A DNA stretch of 64,000 nt from CAZHAX01 sp964530325. GTDB taxonomy: Bacteria > Chloroflexota > Anaerolineae > B4-G1. Position 1 is the stretch's first letter. Every line of letters starts with the position of its first letter. The notes below the pieces were generated by a model that ran no database searches, was not told where the DNA came from, and saw only the letters and a list, made by a program, of their open reading frames with translations. Location: contig CAZHAX010000010.1 in NCBI GenBank assembly GCA_964530325.1, positions 1 through 64,000 of the forward strand. Direction: 5' to 3'. Below are positions 1 to 7,886 of this stretch, in pieces. The translations under genes and the position numbers were made by a program.

Positions 1-5
1 TATGG

Positions 6-34
6 TTGACACGCGTCTCGGGGGATGGTACAAT
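6..34 (+). promoter_or_regulatory. Sigma70-type promoter of the GT-C operon
   Basis: TTGACA at 6-11 and TACAAT at 29-34 are separated by exactly 17 bp, an almost perfect housekeeping promoter. It would start transcription near position 41. That excludes the ATG at 25, which lies inside the promoter, as the start of the first gene. Confidence 0.8.
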
Positions 35-108
35 CCGCCCGGCCGGCCCGGCCCGGAGGCTGGTCATCCTCGTCTGGCCTCTTGGTGGTGCTCTGGCTCT
101 GGATTCCC

Positions 109-2697
109 ATGGCGAAGCGACAGGCATTTCTGCTGGTTGTGGCAGCCGCCCTTGGCGGGCTCACGCTCCTCCTTCCGGGCGGTGTCCTCCGTTATGCGGT
201 TGCGTTCCTGCTCCTATGGGTCCTGCCGGGCCTTGCCTGGCTGCCGCTGCTGGGCAGGGGTGCCCTGGATCGGCTGGAGCGCACCGCCATTGCCCTAGGG
301 TTGAGCTTCGTCGTTTCTCCGGTGGTGACGCTTCTGCTCTCGTATCTCTCCGGCCCCGTTGCTGGCCCGGCTCTGGTGTTCGCGCTTCTAGGCTGCGTGG
401 GCGTACCGCTGCTCGTCTCCGGCCTGCGTGGGATTCGTAGGGACTCGGATGGAGGTGAAGCCGGCCAGGCGCTGGGCGGCAAGGGCCTCAGGCATGCTGG
501 CCCAGGGCGAGCGGGGACTGCACTGCGTGTCGCCTGGCGGTCAGGCTGGGCGCTGTTCGCCATCGCGATTGTGATCGCAGCGGCGCTTCGACTCACACAC
601 CTGGGATACTCGGAATTCCAGGGGGACGAGGCTGCCGTTCTGGTGCGTGCAGCGGAAGCGCTGGAGGGCAACGAGGAGGCCGTATTCGGCCACAAGAAGG
701 GTCCGGCTGAGCTGACCGTGGTGATGGCTTCCTGGCGCCTGGCCGGGGTGACCAACGAATGGATGGCCCGACTGCCGTTCAGCTGGAGCAGCCTGCTCGG
801 TCTGGTGGCCGTGTTCCTCGTATGTCGACGTCTGGGCCAGCCGATTGCGGGCGGGATCGCCGTGTGCGTGCTTGGCATCAATGGCTACTTCGTTGGCTTC
901 GGCAGGATCGTTCAGTACCAGAGCCTGGTCTTTGCGCTGAGTTCGCTCGGTTTGCTGTGCTCCTTGGCCTACGCCGACAGCGGTCGCTCTTCGGTGCTGG
1001 CGACTGGCGCCGCCTTCTTTGCTGGCGGACTTCTTGCCCACTACGATGGGCTGCTCGTCCTTCCGGCAGCTGCTATCCCCGTGGCTGGCTGGCTACGCCG
1101 GGACGGCAGAGGTAGAGGGCGAACGCTGGCTGCCACTGGTGTTGCGCTATCTGTCGCGGTGGCCGTGCTCGGAGTGTTCTACCTGCCCTTCGTCTTGGGT
1201 CCCTACGTGGGGCACACGTCGTCGTACCTTGCTGGCCGTATCGGAGGAGACTCGCTGTTCGTCAACAACCTGCGTTCTTCATTTGAGCTGAGCTTGCTTT
1301 ACAATGCCATCTATCTCCTGGGCTTGATCGCGGCCTCCTGGACCGGCCTGACGCTGGCCACCTGGCGGCGCTGGGGGCGGGTTGGCACCGCAGCAGGCGG
1401 CTGCCTGATCGCGGCGGCCGCGGCAGCGGCTGTGTGGCCCGAGCTGTTCGCTGTCGGCGGCATTTCGCTGGCCTGGCTGCCGGTGGCCTGCCTTCTCGTC
1501 GGAGCCTGCGCCGCTCCCGGGCTGAAGACCGGGATGCGGGCGGTCTGGACGTGGCTTGCCGTTCCCGCGCTGATCTACCTGTTTGTGGTGGCTCAGCCGC
1601 TGACACACGTGCACACTCTCTTCCCGGCTTTGTCGATCCTGTGCGGTGTGGCTCTAGCGGGCCTCGGGCGCGCGCTGGCGCCGCGCTCTCGCCCTGCGCT
1701 TGCGGTCGCCTGTGCGGCCGGGCTGGCGGTCTATGCTATCTGTGGCTTCTACGCCTCGATGCTTTTCGTGGACCATACGCCGGAGTACGTGCGCACCTAC
1801 CCGGCGAGTAGGAACCCGCTATACTGGACACCCTACGACTGCCTGCCCGAGGAAGGGCTATTCGGGTTTCCCTACCGGGCGGGCTGGAAGGCTGTCGGCT
1901 ACCTGGTCGATGATGGATGGCTATCCGGGAGCTACGACAGCAACGAGGAGCCGGACGTCACGGACTACTACACACGGCGGTCGCTGCGGCTAAGCTGCGC
2001 CAGCCCGGACTACTACGTGATTGCCCGGAACGTGCAGGACGAGGTGGAAGTGCGCTGGGATGAGGTCGGCGTGTCGTACCGGCAGCTGGCTACGGTGACC
2101 GTGAACGGTGATCCGAAGATAGCCATACGCACCCGGTACGATCCGATTGTCTGCGCTCTGTGTCCGCCAGAAGCCGTGCACGCCGTGGAGGAGTACGAGC
2201 TGCTGTTTGACCAGGGGACCACGCCTGATCGAGTTGCCAATCCGGCGAGCCCCGTTCTGTCGCCGGGGGCGGGTGGCGACTACATCGGCAGTGGAGCCGT
2301 GCTGGGCGACGTGGCCCGGCTGCTGCAGTACCGCATTGACGCTAGAAACGCGATACCCGGTGGATACGTGGAAGTAGTCCTTGTCTGGGAGCCGCTGGAG
2401 CCGACCTCGATCGACTACCACGTCTTTACCCATCTTCACGATGGGCAGGAGATGTGGGGGCAGCTCGACGGGCAGCCCGTCTGTGGTAACATGCCGACAT
2501 CTCAGTGGCAGCCAGGTCAGCTCGTGCTTGATGCCTACCGCATTCCGATTAGAGGCAACTCTCCGGCTGTGCCCGTTGCTCTCGACGTCGGTATGTACGA
2601 TTTCGAGACAATGGAGCGTCTGCCTATCTTGGCTGCAGATGGCACCGCTATTGGTGACAGCGTCTATCTGGGCGAAGTACTGATACGGGCACCGTGA
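109..2697 (+). CDS. GT-C family (PMT/ArnT-like) membrane glycosyltransferase with C-terminal beta module
   Basis: 862 residues from the ATG at 109, chosen because the upstream ATG at 25 lies inside the promoter. The N-terminal two thirds is a run of hydrophobic helices. The first long external loop carries an EFQGDE motif (D173, E174), the acidic pair typical of GT-C enzymes that use lipid-phosphate-linked sugars. After the membrane part come a soluble region with FGFPYRAGWKAVGY and a terminal beta module (THLHDG, PTSQW, VGMYD). It is a full-length paralogue of the gene at 7883. By family it should move a sugar from a polyprenyl-phosphate donor at the outer membrane face; acceptor and sugar are unknown. 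It is first in an operon and overlaps the next gene by 4 bp. Confidence 0.75.
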   Translation: MAKRQAFLLVVAAALGGLTLLLPGGVLRYAVAFLLLWVLPGLAWLPLLGRGALDRLERTAIALGLSFVVSPVVTLLLSYLSGPVAGPALVFALLGCVGVPLLVSGLRGIRRDSDGGEAGQALGGKGLRHAGPGRAGTALRVAWRSGWALFAIAIVIAAALRLTHLGYSEFQGDEAAVLVRAAEALEGNEEAVFGHKKGPAELTVVMASWRLAGVTNEWMARLPFSWSSLLGLVAVFLVCRRLGQPIAGGIAVCVLGINGYFVGFGRIVQYQSLVFALSSLGLLCSLAYADSGRSSVLATGAAFFAGGLLAHYDGLLVLPAAAIPVAGWLRRDGRGRGRTLAATGVALSVAVAVLGVFYLPFVLGPYVGHTSSYLAGRIGGDSLFVNNLRSSFELSLLYNAIYLLGLIAASWTGLTLATWRRWGRVGTAAGGCLIAAAAAAAVWPELFAVGGISLAWLPVACLLVGACAAPGLKTGMRAVWTWLAVPALIYLFVVAQPLTHVHTLFPALSILCGVALAGLGRALAPRSRPALAVACAAGLAVYAICGFYASMLFVDHTPEYVRTYPASRNPLYWTPYDCLPEEGLFGFPYRAGWKAVGYLVDDGWLSGSYDSNEEPDVTDYYTRRSLRLSCASPDYYVIARNVQDEVEVRWDEVGVSYRQLATVTVNGDPKIAIRTRYDPIVCALCPPEAVHAVEEYELLFDQGTTPDRVANPASPVLSPGAGGDYIGSGAVLGDVARLLQYRIDARNAIPGGYVEVVLVWEPLEPTSIDYHVFTHLHDGQEMWGQLDGQPVCGNMPTSQWQPGQLVLDAYRIPIRGNSPAVPVALDVGMYDFETMERLPILAADGTAIGDSVYLGEVLIRAP

Positions 2698-4928
2698 TCG
2701 ATCAGAAGCCTGGGACTCCGTGGAGCGCCCTGCGCGAGGGGCGCCTGGCTGACGGTGTGAGAAGGCACCGTGCCGGGCTTGCCATCGTCGTGGCCTACCT
2801 CGTGCTCGCTGTCTGCTACAGTCTGGTCGACCCCATGTACGAATCGACCGACGAGGTCCGCCACGTTCGCTACGTGCGTCACCTCATGGTCTACCGCAAT
2901 CTGCCCGAACAGGGGGGCACGGAAGGTCTGGCTCAGAGCCATCACCCGCCACTCTATTATGCTCTCGCGGCGGCTGCCAGCTGGTGGGTTCCTGTGCGCG
3001 AGGACGTCTATTACAAGCCGGCGAACAACCAGTTCTGGGGCTACCGGCAGTGGGAAGTGGGTGATGACAACAAGAACCAGTATCTGCACGGTGTCGACGA
3101 GCGTTTCCCGTTCCATGGGATCACGCTTGCTGTCTACGTCATGCGCTGGGTCAATGTGTTGCTGGGCGCGGGCGCAGTCTATCTGACCTATCTCATCGGG
3201 AGGGAGGTTTTCCCTGGCCGCCCTCTGCTCGCCGCGGGTGCGGCCGCTTTCGTTGCCTTCAATCCACAGTTCTTGTATCTCAGCGCTGCCGTGAACAATG
3301 ACGTCGCTGCGGCGCTGTGCTCGGCAGCGGTGCTGCTCGCCTGCATGAGACTGGTGCGGGCCGGGCCTAGCCTGTGGCTAGATATCGTGATCGGCTGCCT
3401 GTATGGGCTCGCGCTGTTGACTAAGCTGAATCTGCTTGCCTTGCTGGGGCCGATCGAGCTGGCCTACGTGCTCGCTGCGTCGAAGCGCCGCGACTGGCGC
3501 GCCTATGTGCGCGGGCAAGTGATGGTCCTGGGGCTGGCCGGCCTGCTGTCCGCCTGGTGGTTCTGGCGAAACCAGGTGCTGTACGGGGATCTGACGGGGA
3601 TGTCTGCCCTGAACGAGCTGTGGGCCGGCAGGCCGCTCTCGGAGAGCTGGTGGGCCCTCCGGCAGGGTCTGCCGCATCTCTGGACCACGCTGTGGGGGCG
3701 GTTCGGCTATGGCCAGGTTCCGATGCCCGATGCCATCTACGCTGCCTCGTTCTGGGCTTGCCTGGTGGCTATCACTGGTCACATGCTGCCCCGCCGCGAG
3801 CGGATTGGCGGAGGAGTCTGGTGGCTCTTGGCGACCAGCACCGCCAGCTTCCTCGCTGCCGTCTGCTACTACATTCTGATTCAGCCAGCAGGAGCGATGG
3901 GAAGGTTCCTCTTCCCTGCTCTGCCTGCATTCGCTGCGCTGGTGGTTGCCGGGCTCGATAGGATTGTGCCTGCCAAGCGACGGTGGATGGCAGGAGCGCT
4001 GGTGACCTTGGCGATGGCCAGCCTCGCCATCTACGCGCTGGTTGGTGTGCTGATCCCCGCGTTCTCCAGGCCGAGGGCATTGGGCAATTCGGAAATAGAG
4101 GCGATACCGGTCCCGACAGACGTGAGGTTTGCTGACCTGGCGAGGATGGTGGGATACAGCGTGGCTCCGACCGAGACGGAGGCAGGTGGCATCGTGAGAG
4201 TGACAGTGTACTGGGAGGTGCTGTCACGCTCGCTGGTGGACTACGCCGTCTTTGTTCATCTTCTCAGCGACACAGGGGTGATGATCACCCAGCGTGATAC
4301 GTACCCCGGGCTGGGCCGGTACCCCACCTCCGCTTGGGATCCCGGAGTGACTTTCGCAGATACCTATCGCCTGCATCTGCCGGACACGGCCTTTGCACCG
4401 GACAGCGGCTACGTCCAGGTGGGGTTGTATCAGCCAGGCGGAGCTCGCATCCTGACCTCCGACGGGGAGGGCGCAGTTCGCCTCGGGTCTGTGGAAGTGA
4501 AGGAGAAGCCCGGCGACCTGCCCAACCCGCTCGACTACGTATTCGATGGAGTCGTCCGGCTGGTCGGCTACGACCTGGACGAACGCGCAGTACGGCCCGG
4601 CGACACCGTAGTGCTGACTCTCTACTGGCTGCCTCTCAGTCCGGCCGGCGCGGGCTACTCGACGTGCACCGCGGTACTCGGCGGAGATGAGCATTCGGAG
4701 ATCTGCAACCCCGTGAGCGCAGCAGGTGGCATGGACTGGCAAGAGGGTGTCCTGGCGGAGGATGGCCATGTGCTGTTGTTGGGTCCCGAGGCTCTGCCTG
4801 GGAATAGGGGCCTGCGGGTCACGCTTCGCACAGCCGCCGGCGATCCGGTTCCCGTGGTGGCGGAGGATGGACGCTGGCTTGACACGGGCGTGCTGCTGAG
4901 CGGGATCGTGGTGGTGGCTGATGAGTAG
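2694..4928 (+). CDS. GT-C family membrane glycosyltransferase with two C-terminal beta modules
   Basis: 744 residues, GTG start inside the stop of the preceding gene (GTGA overlap). It is polytopic. D53-E54 in the first extracellular loop and a following HHPPLYY motif match the GT-C/ArnT-like pattern. The C-terminal third is soluble and appears to hold two successive beta-sandwich modules: the first with FVHLLSDTG, YPTSAWDPG and VGLYQ, the second more degenerate and starting near the DYVFDGVVRLVGYDL segment. The double module is unique in this cluster. It overlaps the next gene by 8 bp, consistent with translational coupling. Substrate not deducible. Confidence 0.7.
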   Translation: MIDQKPGTPWSALREGRLADGVRRHRAGLAIVVAYLVLAVCYSLVDPMYESTDEVRHVRYVRHLMVYRNLPEQGGTEGLAQSHHPPLYYALAAAASWWVPVREDVYYKPANNQFWGYRQWEVGDDNKNQYLHGVDERFPFHGITLAVYVMRWVNVLLGAGAVYLTYLIGREVFPGRPLLAAGAAAFVAFNPQFLYLSAAVNNDVAAALCSAAVLLACMRLVRAGPSLWLDIVIGCLYGLALLTKLNLLALLGPIELAYVLAASKRRDWRAYVRGQVMVLGLAGLLSAWWFWRNQVLYGDLTGMSALNELWAGRPLSESWWALRQGLPHLWTTLWGRFGYGQVPMPDAIYAASFWACLVAITGHMLPRRERIGGGVWWLLATSTASFLAAVCYYILIQPAGAMGRFLFPALPAFAALVVAGLDRIVPAKRRWMAGALVTLAMASLAIYALVGVLIPAFSRPRALGNSEIEAIPVPTDVRFADLARMVGYSVAPTETEAGGIVRVTVYWEVLSRSLVDYAVFVHLLSDTGVMITQRDTYPGLGRYPTSAWDPGVTFADTYRLHLPDTAFAPDSGYVQVGLYQPGGARILTSDGEGAVRLGSVEVKEKPGDLPNPLDYVFDGVVRLVGYDLDERAVRPGDTVVLTLYWLPLSPAGAGYSTCTAVLGGDEHSEICNPVSAAGGMDWQEGVLAEDGHVLLLGPEALPGNRGLRVTLRTAAGDPVPVVAEDGRWLDTGVLLSGIVVVADE

Positions 4929-6939
4929 GAGAGCCTTCTGGGCGGTCGTCGTCCTGGTACTGCTGATCGCCGCCGCTCTGCGGTTCTACGGGCTGGGAGA
5001 GGTGCCGGGCGGTCTCTCCCACGACGAGGTAGCGAACTGGCTGATAGTGCGGGGGATTCTCAATGGCCAACATGCCATCTACTTCACGGCCGGATACGGG
5101 CACGAGCCGCTGTACCACTACCTTCAGGCAGGGGCTGTGGCGCTGCTCGGTGACAACTGGCTGGGCCTGCGCTACGCTTCCGGCGCGCTGGGGATGCTGG
5201 GCGTTGCTGTCGTGTTCGTGGTGACACGCAGGTTGTTCAGGCGGTCGGCGGCGCTGCCAGCTGCGTCGTGGGCGGCGGTTTCGTTCTGGCCGGTCTTCTA
5301 CTCGCGAGTGGCCCTGCGGGCGATCTTGCTGCCCTCCGTTGCGGGCCTTTCGCTATACTTCCTGCTAAGGGCGCTGGAGGGTACAGGTGGAGTCGAAGCG
5401 CAGGGGGAAGGGGCGCCTCGGGAGGGTGTTGGCCTCGCCTACTGGCTGCTCTGCGGCCTCTTCCTCGGCCTGAGCCTGTACACCTACATGGCCGCTCGCG
5501 TCCTGCCCGCGCTTGTGGCAGTGTTGCTGCTGTATTTGCTTGTTGGGCGGGCCGGTGATGTGGCGAGGCATTGGGGAGGCTTTGCTCTGATGCTGGCTGT
5601 GGCGGCCTCACTGACAACCCCGTTGGCTCTGTGGCTGGCGGAACAGCCAGGAGCGGAGTACCGCGTCGCGGAGGTCTCCGGGCCCCTGAACCTCCTACTA
5701 GACGGCGATCCATCCCTTGTCGTGCAGAACCTGCTGGCCAGTCTGGGCGCATTCACCTTCGCGGGCGACCGGTGGCCCCAGCAAAACCTCCCTGGGAGGC
5801 CCGTGTTCACGGATGTGTTCAGCGGTGTCTTGTTCTACGCTGGCTTGCTGATAGCCCTGCGACGCTGGCGTGATTACCACTTCGCCTTTCCACTGATCTG
5901 GCTCGCAGGAGCGCTTGTGCCCAGCGTTGTCACCTCCGTGGCTCCGAGTTCGATACGGACAATCCTGGGCGTGGTAGTCGTGTTCGCCTTCCCGGCGCTG
6001 GCATTGGCGAGTGCCGGGCACTGGTTGGCCAGGAGGTCCAGCTGCCAGAGAGGCAGAGTGGCTGTCGGCACGACGTTCCGGGTCGCATTCTGCGCGGTGG
6101 TGCTTGCCCCGACCTTGCTCGGCACTGTCTACGACTACTTCGTGCAGTGGCCTGAGGATGAGGCTGTCCAGTTCTTCTACCAGACAGATCTCACCGCTGT
6201 CGGGGAGCAGCTGAACGAGCTGCCGCCCGGTCTGCCGGTCGCCGTCGCCGGGCTGTCGGTGCACTCGATGGATCTCCCCAGCCTGCAATTGGCCAGTCGA
6301 GTCGATCTTGAGGACGTGCGGTTGTGCGACACAAGGGAAACGCTCGTCTTGCCAGGCGGAGAGGATGCCTGGCTGTTCGTACCGGACGTAGTGCCATTCG
6401 ACGTGGATCTGCATGAACGCCTGACGGGCTGGGGCGTGATCGGAGAGATGGTGGAGAAGGACTGCTTCGTTGCCTACCGCCTCTCACTGCGGGGCTTCTC
6501 CGTTATGGGCCTGACGGGATTGGGGTTCAGTGTCTGGCTGGACGAGGGGACTGCAGCCAATACGCCTGTCTCGTTCGGGGGAACACTGGCGTTGCTGGGG
6601 TACGAGTGGTTGGCTAGCGACGCGACTTCAGACAGTACTCTATCGCTGCTGACATACTGGCGAGTTGAGGAACCTGGGCGCAAACGCCTCAAGATCTCTG
6701 TGCACCTGCTCGACGACAGCGAGTCGCTGGTTGCTCAGCACGATGGCCTTGGCAGTCCTGCCCACGGTTGGGCATCCGGGGACATCATCGTACAGAAGCA
6801 CATCATCGTGCTCCCTGCGAATCTGAAGGCAGGCTCATACGCCGTCCGCCTAGGTGTCTATGAAGCTGAGAGCGGGGACCGCCTGTCCGCTCCAGCCGGC
6901 GACGCAGTACTGCTATCTCCAGTCGAGGTGCGCCGGTGA
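4921..6939 (+). CDS. GT-C family (PMT-like) membrane glycosyltransferase
   Basis: 672 residues, ATG start 8 bp inside the previous gene. The first hydrophobic helix (about residues 7-22) is followed by LSHDEVANW with D35-E36, the expected GT-C acidic pair, then GHEPLYHYLQ. About ten hydrophobic helices follow, then a soluble tail. The tail ends in the beta module shared by its neighbours (VHLLDD, GSYAVRLGVYEAESGDRL). Its N-terminus looks closest to Chloroflexota dolichyl-phosphate-mannose mannosyltransferase-like proteins (recalled, not searched). It overlaps the following flippase-like gene by 4 bp. Confidence 0.72.
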   Translation: MSRRAFWAVVVLVLLIAAALRFYGLGEVPGGLSHDEVANWLIVRGILNGQHAIYFTAGYGHEPLYHYLQAGAVALLGDNWLGLRYASGALGMLGVAVVFVVTRRLFRRSAALPAASWAAVSFWPVFYSRVALRAILLPSVAGLSLYFLLRALEGTGGVEAQGEGAPREGVGLAYWLLCGLFLGLSLYTYMAARVLPALVAVLLLYLLVGRAGDVARHWGGFALMLAVAASLTTPLALWLAEQPGAEYRVAEVSGPLNLLLDGDPSLVVQNLLASLGAFTFAGDRWPQQNLPGRPVFTDVFSGVLFYAGLLIALRRWRDYHFAFPLIWLAGALVPSVVTSVAPSSIRTILGVVVVFAFPALALASAGHWLARRSSCQRGRVAVGTTFRVAFCAVVLAPTLLGTVYDYFVQWPEDEAVQFFYQTDLTAVGEQLNELPPGLPVAVAGLSVHSMDLPSLQLASRVDLEDVRLCDTRETLVLPGGEDAWLFVPDVVPFDVDLHERLTGWGVIGEMVEKDCFVAYRLSLRGFSVMGLTGLGFSVWLDEGTAANTPVSFGGTLALLGYEWLASDATSDSTLSLLTYWRVEEPGRKRLKISVHLLDDSESLVAQHDGLGSPAHGWASGDIIVQKHIIVLPANLKAGSYAVRLGVYEAESGDRLSAPAGDAVLLSPVEVRR

Positions 6940-7886
6940 AGCACTCCTGGGTCAATCTCGTCCGCCTCATCGTCTCTGCGGCCGCTCTCGCCCTCCTTTT
7001 CGCAACCATCAGTCTGGAGGAAACGCTCTCAGCGCTGCGCCAGGCGGACCTGCGCTATCTCTTGGCTGCCCTCGCACTGTACAGCGCCGGCCTGTTCGTC
7101 CGCTCGTGGAGGTGGTGGATTCTGATCCGGGAGCTGGATCCGTCGGTTGCCTATCGGCGCCTGGTCCGGCTGTACTACATCGGGCAGTTCTTCAGCATCT
7201 TCCTGCCGTCGGCAATCGGAGGAGATGCGGTGCGCGCCCTGGAGCTGACTCAGGACACGGATTCGTCTGCAGCCGTCGGCACCGTGCTATTGGATCGCCT
7301 CACCGGCTTGATCGTGCTGTTCGCTGTGGGTTTGGCTGCCTTGCCGTTCGAGGCGGCCCGACTCGATTCGCTCCTGCTCATCGTCCTGGGCGGTGTGATG
7401 GCCGGCGGGCTTGTCGTAGGGGCCTTGATCCTGGAGGCAGGTCTCCTGCGTCGCATCACCCGACGACTGCCCGGCGCCCTCTCACTGTCGGGCGAGGGAA
7501 CGCTGGCCAGGGTCTACGCTGCGGTGACCGGCTGCGGCTGGCCCGCGGTACGAACGGCACTCGTCGTTTCACTCGGGTACAACGTGGTCAACGTCGTGAT
7601 CTTCTGGCTGTGCGCACAGGCTGTAGGCGCCGGCCTGGGTCTGGGATACCTTCTTGCGGTGACGCCACTGGTGGGAGTAGCCGGGCTCCTGCCCTCGATC
7701 GGAGGGTGGGGTGTGCGAGAGCTCGTCAGCACGGCAGTCTTCTCGCCGGCGGGGACCGGCCCGAATGTTGCGGCCGCAATCGGGGTTGCGGTGGGGCTGG
7801 TGGCGCTGGGTGCCGGTCTGGTTGGGGGCGCTCTGTACCTGTTCGGTGCGGCTCGAGGCCTGCTTGGGGGTGGGGCGCGGAGATGA
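6936..7886 (+). CDS. YbhN/LPG_synthase_TM-like integral membrane protein (candidate lipid-linked sugar flippase)
   Basis: 316 residues, GTG start overlapping the previous stop (GTGA). The protein is almost entirely hydrophobic with about seven to eight helices. It shows family landmarks of the lysylphosphatidylglycerol synthase transmembrane/UPF0104 group: LRYLLAALALY, RSWRWW, YIGQFFSIFLPSAIGGDAVRAL and, near the C-terminus, PSIGGWGVREL. It lacks the soluble aminoacyltransferase domain of MprF, so it cannot aminoacylate lipids itself. Stand-alone copies often lie in glycan clusters. Sitting among GT-C enzymes, it may flip a lipid-linked sugar donor; that role is inference. It overlaps the next gene by 4 bp. 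Confidence 0.75.
   Translation: MKHSWVNLVRLIVSAAALALLFATISLEETLSALRQADLRYLLAALALYSAGLFVRSWRWWILIRELDPSVAYRRLVRLYYIGQFFSIFLPSAIGGDAVRALELTQDTDSSAAVGTVLLDRLTGLIVLFAVGLAALPFEAARLDSLLLIVLGGVMAGGLVVGALILEAGLLRRITRRLPGALSLSGEGTLARVYAAVTGCGWPAVRTALVVSLGYNVVNVVIFWLCAQAVGAGLGLGYLLAVTPLVGVAGLLPSIGGWGVRELVSTAVFSPAGTGPNVAAAIGVAVGLVALGAGLVGGALYLFGAARGLLGGGARR

Noticed and set aside
25..108. ATG at 25 as start of the first gene
   Set aside because: It lies between the -35 and -10 hexamers of a consensus promoter, so it cannot be in the transcript from that promoter.
6854..7882. Open reading extension of more than 1 kb upstream of the 7883 gene in the same frame
   Set aside because: It overlaps the flippase-like gene completely, is Arg/Gly/Pro-rich with no domain, and the ATG at 7883 with a stop overlap is a natural start. 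High GC makes long chance frames common.
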